Origin: Symbiodinium natans | Lineage: Eukaryota; Sar; Dinophyceae; Suessiales; Symbiodiniaceae | DNA: 32,798 nucleotides | Direction of reading: 5' to 3' | Assembly (NCBI GenBank): GCA_905221605.1 | Contig: CAJNDS010001558.1 | Coordinates: 751,001 to 783,798 of the forward strand | Part shown: positions 11,001 through 20,195 of the stretch, in pieces | Layout: each line of letters begins with the position of its first letter | How positions within the stretch are numbered: position 1 is the stretch's first letter | The notes under the pieces: generated by a model | The model's database searches: none | What the model was told of the DNA's origin: nothing | Seen by the model: only the letters and a program-made list of their open reading frames with translations | Translations under genes and position numbers: made by a program

Positions 11001-11157
11001 CAGGTGAAGCCCGCATGTGTCGATCGCCAACCGCACCGCAGCGTCGAAGCCTAGGAAGCCGGCGATCCCGGCCACGATCTTCAGGGCATCAGCTGTGGGG
11101 CTCAAGGGAGCCGAAGCCGCCGAGGCCGAAGCCGGTGAGGGTGTGCCCGAGAGGCCT
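4983..11157 (-). CDS. PLGG1: PLGG1-like plastid glycolate/glycerate translocator (LrgA-LrgB fusion), split into at least eight exons
   Basis: Gene-level entry; exons are listed separately. Joined in phase, the minus-strand exons give one hydrophobic protein collinear with plant PLGG1, the inner-envelope carrier that exports glycolate and imports D-glycerate in photorespiration. The LrgA half contains GRWLPVFLVPVQ (family: RWLPLFYVPS) and LLLAGGWAAAV (family: IVAGGWLAS). The LrgB half contains VSLCNVLGTAAAGPLLG and RCVTIPMALPTYARLC (family: SLYSTALVGRLVGL and RCITVALALSIVSLF). Introns of 75, 161, 700, 738, 2243, 831 and 420 bases all keep the reading phase. The first donor is GT, the others GC. 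All seven acceptors are AG followed by G. Residues upstream of the LrgA domain are S/A/R-rich, like a plastid presequence, but no certain start codon was found. The LrgB C-terminus with its conserved HGLGTA-type motif was not found, so the 3' end is missing, very divergent, or beyond the NiCoT gene. Confidence 0.78.
5243..5279 (-). repeat. CCCTAAA tract
   Basis: Five units inside the intron between PLGG1-like exons G and H. Confidence 0.9.
5415..5487 (-). repeat. CCCTAAA tract beside PLGG1-like exon G
   Basis: Degenerate units (CCCGAAA, CCGGAAA) starting 10 bases from the exon's 3' end. Confidence 0.9.
5498..5583 (-). CDS. PLGG1: PLGG1-like exon G: LrgB helix
   Basis: Encodes VSLCNVLGTAAAGPLLGVS then PDVTLAATMR; plant PLGG1 has SLYSTALVGRLVGLEPSLTV here. 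The acceptor AACCAG/GTG lies at the very edge of a TTTAGGG-type tract. The donor ATGAG/GCTGGG is GC type; the split arginine codon is completed by the first base of exon H. Confidence 0.72.
5588..5769 (+). repeat. TTTAGGG tract with homogeneous TTCAAGG and TTCAGGG blocks
   Basis: Order is TTTAGGG, then three TTCAAGG, then six TTCAGGG, then about 16 TTTAGGG. Blocks of one variant point to local copying. It starts 4 bases from exon G. Confidence 0.95.
6340..6396 (-). repeat. Degenerate CCCTGAA/CCCTAAA stretch
   Basis: Low-side flank of PLGG1-like exon F. Confidence 0.7.
6415..6461 (-). CDS. PLGG1: PLGG1-like exon F: small LrgB exon
   Basis: Fifteen full codons plus two bases, encoding ARIASLSKVLFLTCG. 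Phase fits both neighbours: G from exon E plus GC here makes glycine, and the exon ends on a codon boundary before exon G. The acceptor is GCCGAG/GC and the donor is GC type. It is short, so it rests mainly on phase and position. Confidence 0.5.
6541..6626 (+). repeat. TTTAGGG tract
   Basis: High-side flank of PLGG1-like exon F, about 80 bases away. Confidence 0.95.
6965..7037 (-). repeat. CCCTAAA tract
   Basis: Interior of the 2243-base PLGG1-like intron; degenerate (CATTCCCTGAA, CCCTACACC). Confidence 0.9.
7213..7262. repeat. 17-18 bp inverted repeat
   Basis: GAATGAGTGAACGAATG (7213-7229) pairs with CATTCGCTTCACTCATTC (7245-7262) apart from one gap; the inner GCGAATGCATTCGC is itself palindromic. 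In the PLGG1-like intron between exons E and F. Confidence 0.6.
7686..7815 (-). repeat. Degenerate CCCTAAA/CCTTAAA stretch
   Basis: Units diverged in length and sequence, in the same large intron. Confidence 0.75.
7907..7972. repeat. (TACATG)n / (ACATAT)n microsatellite
   Basis: TACATG repeated four times, then degenerate ACATAC/ACATAT units. Inside the large PLGG1-like intron between exons E and F. Confidence 0.9.
8139..8198 (+). repeat. TTTAGGG/TTTGAGG tract
   Basis: In the same large intron. Confidence 0.85.
8627..8703 (-). repeat. CCCTAAA tract abutting PLGG1-like exon E
   Basis: Its last unit (CCCTAAGCC) is the reverse complement of the intron's GC donor, so repeat and splice site coincide. 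Confidence 0.95.
8705..8814 (-). CDS. PLGG1: PLGG1-like exon E: LrgB central helix
   Basis: Encodes PGHLCFLANGAATIAGAAAM then AAARGESYSQVVKRRF, aligning with the glycine-rich helix and basic loop of plant PLGG1. The acceptor is ACCCAG/GCC. The donor is TTCG/GCTTAGGG, so the intron's first bases are a telomere-type unit. Confidence 0.66.
8835..8976 (+). repeat. TTTAGGG tract
   Basis: About 20 regular units, 21 bases beyond the acceptor of exon E. Confidence 0.97.
9420..9514 (-). repeat. CCCTAAA tract
   Basis: Low-side flank of PLGG1-like exon D. Confidence 0.96.
9553..9651 (-). CDS. PLGG1: PLGG1-like exon D: LrgB segment
   Basis: Encodes LWEGPEERCRQL, then RGAALAALGVGSFALAVHRG, similar in pattern to the PLGG1 segment after the first LrgB helices. 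The exon sits between a CCCTAAA tract and a TTTAGGG tract. The GC donor GGGGCCT/GCCGCT keeps phase with exon E; a GT donor eight bases downstream is possible but breaks phase. Confidence 0.6.
9661..10030 (+). repeat. Long TTTAGGG/TTTGGGG region
   Basis: Contains ten consecutive TTTGGGG units (about 9730-9800), TTTAGGGG units and CTTTAGGG units, each in blocks. Starts 10 bases from exon D. Confidence 0.95.
10352..10464 (-). CDS. PLGG1: PLGG1-like exon C: first LrgB helix
   Basis: Encodes ASAAAKAAGPRKLLPF followed by a hydrophobic helix (AAWLLLAAATAPLGVWPELL). The acceptor is CGCAAG/GCC and the donor CTTGG/GCTTTG (GC type, phase 2), which joins in phase to exon D. Confidence 0.65.
10626..10769 (-). 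CDS. PLGG1: PLGG1-like exon B: end of LrgA domain
   Basis: 48 codons in phase 0 starting VTLPTILFPGG and containing LLLAGGWAAAVAGAARL, the LrgA glycine-glycine-tryptophan region. The acceptor is TTCAAG/GTG. The donor chosen is GAG/GCGCGC (GC type), which keeps phase with exon C; a frame continuing to a TGA at 10590 is the alternative. Confidence 0.72.
10845..11157 (-). CDS. PLGG1: PLGG1-like exon A: presequence-like region and LrgA helices
   Basis: The coding frame from codon 11090 (DALKIVAGIAGFLGF) to 10845 holds the first LrgA helices and ends in RWLPVFLVPVQ. The upstream residues (GTPSPASASAASAPLSPTA) look like a transit-peptide linker. The upstream boundary at 11157 follows a CTGCAG and is only a guess; the frame stays open to an ATG at 11345. 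The donor is CAG/GTTCCT and the intron is 75 bases without telomere-type repeats. Confidence 0.72.
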
Positions 11158-12137
11158 CTGCAGGAGGCCGCGGTCGCCTGGCTCAGGCTCGGACGGAGGC
11201 TCCCAGGCGCAACGCAAGGAGGGCGCCGAAATGGCCAGGGAGCCGTGCCGTGCCCCACGCCCAGAGACGGCGGGCGATGTGGTACACAGCCGGAGACCTT
11301 GCATCGCCTTGTGAGGTCAGGTGCCAAGTATACCCAAATTTTCACTGCACCGTACCTATCTTCTGCCTATTCGCGACCCCAAGGCCCTCAGCTTCATTTG
11401 GCTGACATGTTGGCGCCTCAGCCACACACCGGCCGGCGCCCATCGCGAGCGGAGCATGGCTGACTGGCACAGGTCTTGAGGGGAACCCTGAGCCCCAAGC
11501 TTGTACAAACGAAGGGGTACAGTTGGAGGACGAGAGTGGCTAGAGCTGGTAGCCCATGGGCCGGTTGCAACTTTTGAGTTTTGGGGCTTCAAGCTTAGGA
11601 TTTAAGTGTCTGGCTTCAGGGCTCAGCATGCTGCCGGGTAGAAAGCTCTCAGTTCCATGTGTTGAAGCCTGAATCCGGGCATGGATACTGGTCTTGAGTG
11701 TAAGCGCCACTTGAGCTGCAGCATGTGGTGGGGCAGCATCTGAGGAGCAACAAGGTCGATCACAGGGTGCGTCTCGAGACATGAAACTGGAACTAGGTTT
11801 CATGTTTCGGTTGATGCTGCTGCGCCGATACCCTCCTCCTTACCAGATGCGCAGGACAGCATATCCACTTACACATACGACCTTCACACCTGTAGTACGA
11901 GTAGGTGAAATGGCCAGTGAAGCAGTAACACTTTCTCGAAGAAACAGTTGTTGCTGTTGCAGCAGACCCACGATTGCTTCCTAACGCATCCGATGCCATG
12001 TCTGCTCGGATCTCTCGTACAGATTTTCGGATGTGCGGCGAGAGCCAAGTGGAGAGATGTCACCGAGGAAGTTGTGAAAGCAGGCATGGGCTGCCAACGT
12101 CCGACTGTCAACATTTCGCGCCGGACTACCTAACTGC
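11158..12137. other. Unique sequence upstream of the PLGG1-like gene
   Basis: GC-rich to about 11600, then mixed. Frames up to 87 codons; the frame continuing exon A to an ATG at 11345 is the only one with context. No other gene supported. Confidence 0.5.
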
Positions 12138-12192
12138 CCTAAACCCTAAACCCTAAACCCTAAACCCTAAACCCTAAACCCTAAACCCTAAA
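12138..12192 (-). repeat. CCCTAAA tract
   Basis: Eight perfect units, low-side flank of the orphan exon 12208-12277. Confidence 0.97.
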
Positions 12193-12207
12193 CTTTTAAG
12201 CCTCAAC

Positions 12208-12277
12208 CAGGAGAAAACTTCGTCGGCCCGGCCGCTCGCTAGTGCCGCCATGGCGGGCAGGGCTTTAAAAATGTGGC
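12208..12277 (-). CDS. Unassigned candidate exon
   Basis: An open frame reading HIFKALPAMAALASGRADEV then FSW between acceptor TGGTCAG/GC and donor CTCCTG/GTTGAG. CCCTAAA tract below, TTTAGGG tract above. It lies upstream of the PLGG1-like gene on the same strand and might belong to its 5' end, but nothing proves that. Confidence 0.35.
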
Positions 12278-12311
12278 CTGACCAGCCGGCTCTTTTTGTT
12301 TCACTTCAAGT

Positions 12312-12359
12312 GGGTTTAGGGGTTTAGGGGTTCAGAGTTTTAGGGTTTAGGGTTTAGGG
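12312..12359 (+). repeat. TTTAGGG tract
   Basis: High-side flank of the orphan exon 12208-12277. Confidence 0.9.
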
Positions 12360-12769
12360 ATTGTAGCACCAGTTTGCAATTTGGGAGCGGAGCATGTTGT
12401 GACCAAGATTCTAGGCAAACAGTCCCTACACATGAGACGCACAACGTCTTTATCTCTATGGTGCGACTGTGGTGCGAATAAAACAAACAGGAGGGACCAG
12501 GGGCCGTCTCACGATCGGCGGCTGCCAAACACGCCACCTGGGCCGGATTTAATGTAGGAGCCTGAATAAAGTAGAACAAGGTAGTATCATTAAAAAGGGA
12601 CCATAAGGGAATGTTATTGGGAAGTATTCCGACCCCTATATTAGAGTTTCGGGCCTCGGTTTCGGGCGATCAATCGCGTGTAGCATCCTGAACCCCTAAA
12701 CCCGAAACCCAAAACCACCCTGCAGCACCCCAACCCCTATAAACCACGAAGCTTTAAATGGCTCAAAGC

Positions 12770-12798
12770 CATAACCCTAAACCCTAAACCCTAAACCG
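12770..12798 (-). repeat. CCCTAAA tract
   Basis: Four units, 24 bases before the island 12822-12885. Confidence 0.93.
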
Positions 12799-12821
12799 TA
12801 AGTGTGATTCTTCCGCCCCAG

Positions 12822-12885
12822 CTGCTGAAGGGGCAAGAGCCCCCTGAGCTCTCCGAGGCTGCTGAGAGCCGGCCTGCGGCAGCTT
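12822..12885. CDS. Unassigned candidate exon, strand uncertain
   Basis: The plus strand shows TTCTTCCGCCCCAG/ as a good acceptor and GCAGCTT/GTGAGG as a donor, framing LLKGQEPPELSEAAESRPAA. The minus strand is also open, with acceptor GCCGCAG/GCC and an S/A/R-rich reading. The CCCTAAA-island-TTTAGGG context matches the other exons. All certain genes are on the minus strand. Confidence 0.25.
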
Positions 12886-12895
12886 GTGAGGGCTG

Positions 12896-12984
12896 AGGGT
12901 TTAGGGTTTAGGGTTTAGGGTTTAGGGTTTAGGGTTTAGGGTTTGGGGTTTGGGGTTTGGGGTTTGGGGTTTGGGGTTTAGGCT
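12896..12984 (+). repeat. TTTAGGG then TTTGGGG tract
   Basis: Seven TTTAGGG units followed by five TTTGGGG units as a clean block. Confidence 0.96.
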
Positions 12985-13579
12985 GAGGGCTGAAGGCTCG
13001 GGTGCGCGTTCACTCGGGTGTGAAGCATCGGAGGCTGCGCTCGTGCTGCCTGTGAGGGTTTCATCTGTTTTGGCATGCTTTGCCATCGTACCCAAGCATA
13101 ATGAGCATCGCTGTGGCCCGAATGAATTCGGCCGCAAGGAGCAGCCCCTAGCGGCCCCAGCTGGACATGAGATTCAAGGATACTGCGGGAATAGCAGTCC
13201 GAAATCTAGAAATGGCAATGGAAACACCCAAAACCATGACACAGTTCGGGGGCTTAGGGCGTGGAAAAACCTGGGAGAAGCGTGTTGCAACAAGGGAGCG
13301 GATCACGCGCAAGCGACTTGCTGCGGTCTGTTTCTGAAGAGCCTTCACTCTATCCTGAGAGGAGGCGACGCCGTCACCCCAAGCCTATTGCTTTGGGGGC
13401 TTTTGAGACTCTAGACTTCAAGCAGAACTCTAGACTCAAAGAGGGCGCAGCTTGCACTTTACGGCCAAAAGGAATCCAGGGCCTCGGGCTTCTTGGGCCG
13501 GAACTCAAGGCAGACCCGTCTCGAGGCCCATGATGCGCCGGCTTTGGGTTCAGGAACTCTCGAGGCCGACACATCGGCT
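12985..13579. other. Unique left flank of satellite 1
   Basis: A 154-codon plus-strand frame (12950-13414) has no family resemblance and begins inside repeats. Only the edge motif at 13529-13557 is notable. Confidence 0.5.
13529..13557 (+). repeat. Left copy of a direct repeat bracketing satellite 1
   Basis: CATGATGCGCCGGCTTTGGG plus TTCAGGAAC; nearly the same sequence is at 19344-19374 just beyond the array. Weaker copies are at about 19380-19403 and 21503-21526. Confidence 0.65.
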
Positions 13580-16500
13580 GCTCAGGCCCAGCAAGGGGCC
13601 CAGCTGATGCTGATGATGCTCGCCTTGTCGTGCCGCTCAGGCCCAGCAAGGGGCCCAGCTGATGCTGATGATGCTCGCCTTGTCGTGCTCAGGCCCAGCA
13701 AGGGGCCCAGCTGATGCTGATGATGCTCGCCTTGTCGTGCCGCTCAGGCCCAGCAAGGGGCCCAGCTGATGCTGATGATGCTCGCCTTGTCGTGCCGCTC
13801 AGGCCCAGCAAGGGGCCCAGCTGATGCTGATGATGCTCGCCTTGTCGTGCCGCTCAGGCATAGCAAGGGGCCCAGCTGATGCTGATGATGCTCGCCTTGT
13901 CGTGCCGCTCAGGCCCAGCAAGGGGCCCAGCTGATGCTGACGATGCTCGCCTTGTCGTGCCGCTCAGGGGCCCAGCTGATGCTGATGATGCTTGCCTTGT
14001 CGTGCCGCTCAGGGGCCCAGCTGATGCTGATGATGCTTGCCTTGTCGTGCCGCTCAGGCCCAGCAAGCGGCCCAGCTGATGCTGATGATGCTCGCCTTGT
14101 CGTGCTCAGGCCCAGCAAGGGGCCCAGCTGATGCTGATGATGCTCGCCTTGTCGTGCCGCTCAGGCCCAGCAAGGGGCCCAGCTGACGCTGATGATGCTC
14201 GCCTTGTCGTGCCGCTCAGGGGCCCAGCTGATGCTGATGATGCTTGCCTTGTCGTGCCGCTCAGGCCCAGCAAGGGGCCCAGCTGATGCTGATGATGCTC
14301 GCCTTGTCGTGCCGCTCAGGCCCAGCAAGGGGCCCAGCTGATGCTGATGATGCTCGCCTTGTCGTGCCGCCCAGGCCCAGCAAGGGGCCCAGCTGATGCT
14401 GATGATGCTCACCTTGTCGTGCCGCTCAGGGGCCCAGCTGATGCTGATGATGCTTGCCTTGTCGTGCCGCTCAGGGGCCCAGCTGATGCTGATGATGCTT
14501 GCCTTGTCGTGCCGCTCAGGCCCAGCAAGGGGCCCAGCTGATGCTGATGATGCTCGCCTTGTCGTGCTCAGGCCCAGCAAGGGGCCCAGCTGATGCTGAT
14601 GATGCTCGCCTTGTCGTGCCGCTCAGGCCCAGCAAGGGGCCCAGCTGATGCTGATGATGCTCGCCTCGTCGTGCCGCTCAGGGGCCAGCTGATGCTGATG
14701 ATGCTTGCCTTGTCGTGCCGCTCAGGCCCAGCAAGGGGCCCAGCTGATGCTGATGATGCTCGCCTTGTCGTGCCGCTCAGGCATAGCAAGGGGCCCAGCT
14801 GATGCTGATGATGCTCGCCTTGTCGTGCCGCTCAGGCCCAGCAAGGGGCCCAGCTGATGCTGACGATGCTCGCCTTGTCGTGCCGCTCAGGGGCCCAGCT
14901 GATGCTGATGATGCTTGCCTTGTCGTGCCGCTCAGGGGCCCAGCTGATGCTGATGATGCTTGCCTTGTCGTGCCGCTCAGGCCCAGCAAGCGGCCCAGCT
15001 GATGCTGATGATGCTCGCCTTGTCGTGCTCAGGCCCAGCAAGGGGCCCAGCTGATGCTGATGATGCTCGCCTTGTCGTGCCGCTCAGGCCCAGCAAGGGG
15101 CCCAGCTGATGCTGATGATGCTCGCCTTGTCGTGCCGGGCCCAGCTGATGCTGATGATGCTTGCCTTGTCGTGCCGCTCAGGCCCAGCAAGGGGCCCAGC
15201 TGATGCTGATGATGCTCGCCTTGTCGTGCTCAGGCCCAGCAAGGGGCCCAGCTGATGCTGATGATGCTCGCCTTGCCGTGCTCAGGCCCAGCAAGGGGCC
15301 CAGCTGATGCTGATGATGCTCGCCTTGTCGTGCCGCTCAGGCCCAGCAAGGTGATGATGCTCGCCTTGTCGTGCCGCTCAGGGGCCCAGCTGATGCTGAT
15401 GATGCTTGCCTTGTCGTGCCGCTCAGGCCCAGCAAGGGGCCCAGCTGATGCTGATGATGCTCGCCTTGTCGTGCTCAGGCCCAGCAGGGGGCCCAGCTGA
15501 TGCTGATGATGCTCGCCTTGCCGTGCCGCTCAGGCCCAGCAAGCGGCCAGCTGATGCTGATGATGCTCGCCTGGTCGTGCCGCTCAGGCCCAGCAAGGGG
15601 CCCAGCTGATGCTGATGATGCTCGCCTGGCCCAGCAAGGGGCCCAGCTGATGCTGATGATGCTCGCCTTGTCGTGCTCAGGCCCAGCAAGGGGCAAAGCT
15701 GATGCTGATGATGCTCGCCTTGTCCCGCTCAGGCCCAGCAAGGGGCCCAGCTGATGCTGATGATGCTCGCCTTGTCGTGCTCAGGCCCAGCAAGGGGCCC
15801 AGCTGATGCTGATGATGCTCGCCCTGTCGTGCCGCTCAGGCCCAGCAAGGGGCCCAGCTGATGCTGATGATGCTCGCCTTGTCGTGCCGCTCAGGCCCAG
15901 CAAGGGGCCCAGCTGATGCTGATGATGCTCGCCTTGTCGTCGTGAAAGGGGCCCAGCTGATGCTGATGATGCTGCTTGTCGTGCCGCTCAGGCCCAGCAA
16001 GGGGCCCAGCTGATGCTGATGATGCTCGCCTTGTCGTGCTCAGGCCCAGCAAGGGGCCCAGCTGATGCTGATGATGCTCGCCTTGTCGTGCTCAGGCCCA
16101 GCAAGGGCCCAGCTGATGCTGATGATGCTCGCCTTGTCGTGCCGCTCAGGCCCAGCAAGGGGCCCAGCTTGATGATGCTCGCCTTGTCGTGCTCAGGCCC
16201 AGCAAGGGGCAGAGCTGATGCTGATGATGCTCGCCTTGTCGTGCTCAGGCCCAGCAAGGGGCAAAGCTGATGCTGATGATGCTCGCCTTGTCCCGCTCAG
16301 GCCCAGCAAGGGGCCCAGCTGATGCTGATGATGCTCGCCTTGCCGCGCTCAGGCCCAGCAAGGGGCCCAGCTGATGCTGATGATGCTCGCCTTGTCGTGC
16401 TCAAGCCCAGCAAGGGGCCCAGCTGATGCTGATGATGCTCGCCTTGTCGTGCCGCTCACCCAGCAAGTTGCCCAGCTGATGCTGATGATGCTCGCCTTGT

Positions 16501-19299
16501 CGTGCTCAGGCCCAGCAAGGGGCCCAGCTGACGCTGATGATGCTCGCCTTGTCGTGCCGCTCAGGCCCAGCAAGGGGCCCAGCTGATGCTGATGATGCTC
16601 GCCTTGTCGTGCTCAGGCCCAGCAAGGGGCCCAGCTGATGCTGATGATGCTCGCCGTGTCCCGCTCAGGCCCAGCAAGGGGCCCAGCTGATGCTGATGAT
16701 GCTCGCCTTGTCGTGCTCAGGCCCAGCAAGGGGCCCAGCTGATGCTGATGATGCTCGCCTTGTCGTGCCGCTCAGGCCCAGCAAGGGGCCCAGCTGATGC
16801 TGATGATGCTCGCCTTGTCGTGCCGCTCAGGGGCCCAGCTCATGCTGATGATGCTTGCCTTGTCGTGCCGCTCAGGCCCAGCAAGGGGCCCAGCTGATGC
16901 TGATGATGCTCGCCTTGTCGTGCTCAGGCCCAGCAAGGGGCCCAGCTGATGCTGATGATGCTCGCCTTGCCATCCCGCTCAGGCCCAGCAAGCGGCCAGC
17001 TGATGCTGATGATGCTCGCCTGGTCGTGCCGCTCAGGCCCAGCAAGGGGCCCAGCTGATGCTGATGATGCTCGCCTTGTCGTGCTCAGGCCCAGCAAGGG
17101 GCCCAGCTGATGCTGATGATGCTCGCCTTGTCGTGCCGCTCAGGCCCAGCAAGGGGCCCAGCTGATGCTGATGATGGCCTTGTCGTGCTCAGGCCCAGCA
17201 AGGGGCCCAGCTGATGCTGATGATGCTCGCCTTGTCGTGCTCAGGCCCAGCAAGGGGCCCAGCTGATGCTGATGATGCTCGCATTGTCGTGCCGCTCAGG
17301 CCCAGCAAGGGGCCCAGCAGATTCTGATGATGCTCGCCTTGTCGTGCCGCTCAGGGGCCCAGCTGATGCTGATGATGCTTGCCTTGTCGTGCCGCTCAGG
17401 GGCCCAGCTGATGCTGATGATGCTTGCCTTGTCGTGCCGCTCAGGCCCAGCAAGGGGCCCAGCTGATGCTGATGATGCTCGCCTTGTCGTGCTCAGGCCC
17501 AGCAAGGGGCCCAGCTGATGCTGATGATGCTCACCTTGTCGTGTCGCTCAGGCCCAGCAAGGGGCCCAGCTGATGCTGATGATGCTCGCCTTGTCGTGCC
17601 ACTCAGGCCCAGCAAGGGGCCCAGCTGATGCTGATGATGCTCGCCTTGTCGCGCCGCTCAGGCCCAGCAAGGGGCCCAGCTGATGCTGATGATGCTCGCC
17701 TTGTCGTGCCGCTCAGGCCCAGCAAGGGGCCCAGCTGATGCTGATGATGCTCGCCTTGTCGTGCCGCTCCGGCCCAGCAAGGGGCCCAGCTGATGCTGAT
17801 GATGCTCGCCTTGTCGCGCCGCTCAGGCCCAGCAAGGGGCCCAGCTGATGCTGATGATGCTCGCCTTGTCGTGCCGCTCAGGCCCAGCAAGGGGCCCAGC
17901 TGATGCTGATGATGCTCGCCTTGTCGTGCTCAGGCCCAGCAAGGGGCCAGCTGATGCTGATGATGCTCGCCTTGTCGTGCCGCTCAGGCCCAGCAAGGGG
18001 CCCAGCTGATGCTGATGATGCTCGCCTTGTCGTGCTCAGGCCCAGCAAGGGGCCCAGCTGATGCTGATGATGCTCGCCTTGTCGTGCCGCTCACCCAGCA
18101 AGGAGCCCAGCTGATGCTGATGATGCTCGCCTTGTCGTGCTCAGGCCCAGCAAGGGGCCCAGCTGATGCTGATGATGCTCGCCTTGTCGTGCCGCTCAGG
18201 CCCAGCAAGGGGCCCAGCTGATGCTGATGCTCGCCTTGTCCCGCTCAGGCCCAGCAAGGGGCCCAGCTGATGCTGATGATGCTCGCCTTGTGCTTGCCTT
18301 GTCGTGCCGCTCAGGCCCAGCAAGGGGCCCAGCTGATGCTGATGATGCTCGCCTTGTCGTGCTCAGGCCCAGCAAGGGGCCCAGCTGATGCTGATGATGC
18401 TCGCCTTGTCGTGCTGCTCAGGCCCAGCAAGGGGCCCAGCTGATGCTGATGATGCTCGCCTTGTCGCGCTGCTCAGGCCAAGCAAGGGGCCCAGCTGATG
18501 CTGATGATGCTCGCCTTGTCGTGCTCAGGCCCAGCAAGGGGCCCAGCTGATGCTGATGATGCTCGCCTTGTCGTGCCTCTCAGGCCCAGCAAGGGCCCAG
18601 CTGATGCTGATGATGCTCGCCTTGTCGTGCTCAGGCCCAGCAAGGGGCCCAGCTGCAGCAAGGGGCCCAGCTGATGCTGATGATGCTCGCCTTGTCGTGC
18701 TCAGGCCCAGCAAGGGGCCCAGCTGATGCCGCTCAGGCCCAGCAAGGGGCCCAGCTGATGCTGATGATGCTCGCCTTGTCGTGCTCAGGCCCAGCAAGGG
18801 GCCCAGCTGATGCTGATGATGCTCGCCTTGTCGTGCTCAGGCCCAGCAAGGGGCCCAGCTGATGCTGATGATGCTCGCCTTGTCGTGTCGCTCAGGCCCA
18901 GCAAGGGGCCCAGCTGATGCTGATGATGCTCGCCTTGTTGTGCTCAGGTCCAGCAAGGGGCCCAGCTGATGCTGATGATGCTCGCCTTGTCGTGCCGCTC
19001 AGGCCCAGCAAGGGGCCCAGCTGACGCCTTGTCGTGCCGCTCAGGCCCAGCAAGGGGCCCAGCTGATGCTGATGATGCTCGCCTTGTCGCGCCGCTCAGG
19101 CCCAGCAAGGGGCCCAGCTGATGCTGATGATGCTCGCCTTGTCGCGCCGCTCAGGCCCAGCAAGGGGCCCAGCTGATGCTGATGATGCTCGCCTTGTCGT
19201 GCCGCTCAGGCCCAGCAAGGGGCCCAGCTGATGCTGATGATGCTCGTCGGCCAATCAAGCCCAGCAAGTGGCCAACTGATGCTGATGATGCTCGCTTTG
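13580..19299 (+). repeat. Satellite array 1: about 105-110 copies of a 55-bp monomer
   Basis: The commonest unit is 55 bp: GCTCAGGCCCAGCAAGG, GGCCCAGCTGATGCTGATG and ATGCTCGCCTTGTCGTGCC joined. Frequent variants are 52 bp (GTGCTC replaces GTGCCGCTC) and 45 bp (10 bases lost between two AGG). Each full unit contains a GGCCC/GGGCC hairpin and a GCTGATGCTGATGATGCT stretch. The unit is not a multiple of three, so frames rotate and all ORFs inside are short by-products; I see no gene. The last unit (about 19255-19305) carries CTTTGTGCGG and CCAACTG, features of satellite 2. Confidence 0.97.
13854..15054 (+). repeat. 923-bp higher-order duplication inside satellite 1
   Basis: The block 13854-14131 recurs at 14777-15054 with the same order of variant units. 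Both copies carry the rare GGCATAGC unit, followed by the CTGACGATG unit, two 45-bp units and an AAGCGGCC unit. Similar but imperfect recurrences link 15406-15609 with 16855-17058 and 16349-16573 with 17984-18208. Confidence 0.85.
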
Positions 19300-19324
19300 T
19301 GCGGGGGGGGTGGGGGGGCGCGGG

Positions 19325-19455
19325 GGCCGACCCAGCTGATGCTCATGATGCGCGGGCTTTAGGGGTTCAGGAACGCAATGCACGGGCTTTGGGCTCAGGA
19401 ACGAAGCCAGCATGAGCCCACAGCCCGCGCATCATGACGATCAGCTGGGTCGGCC
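19325..19455. repeat. 32-bp inverted repeat at the right edge of satellite 1
   Basis: Arms 19325-19356 (GGCCGACCCAGCTGATGCTC...) and 19424-19455 are reverse complements with 30 of 32 positions matching; the loop is 67 bases. The arms include the CAGCTGATG core of the satellite monomer. Confidence 0.85.
19344..19374 (+). repeat. Right copy of the direct repeat bracketing satellite 1
   Basis: CATGATGCGCGGGCTTTAGG plus GGTTCAGGAAC, differing from the left copy by a substitution and a small indel. It overlaps the left arm of the inverted repeat. Confidence 0.65.
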
Positions 19456-19565
19456 TTGAGCCCGCGCATCGGGTCTACCTCGCGGCCCCAAAGAATTCAA
19501 CACCCAGAATCGCAAGCAAACCCAAGTTACCCAAGCCCCGAAGCCCCACAACCCTAGCCCCCCCT

Positions 19566-19634
19566 GAAAATCCTCAACCATAAACCTAAACCCAAACCCT
19601 AAGACCTTAACCTTTAATTAGAGCCTTAAACCCC
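19566..19634 (-). repeat. Degenerate CCCTAAA stretch
   Basis: With the forward tract at 19757 it brackets an exon-sized GC-rich island (19640-19756); a minus-strand reading GDAGQKTAAASVVAAALPG after GCAG is open but unassigned. Confidence 0.75.
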
Positions 19635-19756
19635 CCCCAAGAGAACAGAGAACGCCGTCTCTATCCCCCGGGTTCTCCGGCCTGGAAGTGCAGCAGCGAC
19701 CACAGAGGCTGCTGCTGTCTTCTGGCCGGCGTCCCCTGCGGGGGGCTTCCGGGTTT

Positions 19757-19949
19757 CTTTAGGGTTTAGGGCTTAGGGTTGAGGGTTTAGGATTGAGGGA
19801 ATTTAGGGTTGAGGGTTTAGGGTTTGCGGTTGAGAGTTGTGGGTTTCGGGTTAAGAGTAAGATGCTGTTCGGGGCTTCAGGCTCCTTGCGAACGTTGGGC
19901 TTGTGATTTTTTTCCTCGCAGCAAACCCTAAACCCTAAACCCTAAGCCC
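19757..19949. repeat. TTTAGGG/TTGAGGG tract, then a short CCCTAAA tract
   Basis: Forward units 19757-19855, reverse units 19922-19949, separated by 66 bases of unique sequence. Confidence 0.9.
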
Positions 19950-20057
19950 TCGGCTTTTTGGGGTCCCACTTCTGAGGCCAAAGCTGCCAAACGAGCTCCA
20001 ACACCAAGAGCCGACATCTCAAAAAGGATTCCAAGGAACCCCCCACTAACCAGAAGG

Positions 20058-20193
20058 AAAAAAAATATAATAATGTAGTCATAAAAACTAATAAAATAAA
20101 AATAATAATAATAATAATGGTACTAATAATAGGAATAATAATGGTAGTAATAAAAGAAATAATAATAATAATAACAGAAAAATGACGAAAATA
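20058..20193. repeat. AT-rich AAT/ATA microsatellite, left block
   Basis: Mostly (AAT)n/(AATAATGGT)n with G and C interruptions. Ends where the CCCTAAA tract begins. Confidence 0.85.
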
Positions 20194-20195
20194 GA

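Noticed and set aside
13580-19299. Tandem array mistaken for a CRISPR array or a repeat protein gene
   Set aside because: There are no unique spacers, units are 45-55 bp head-to-tail, the length is not a multiple of three, and frames are closed within 140 codons.
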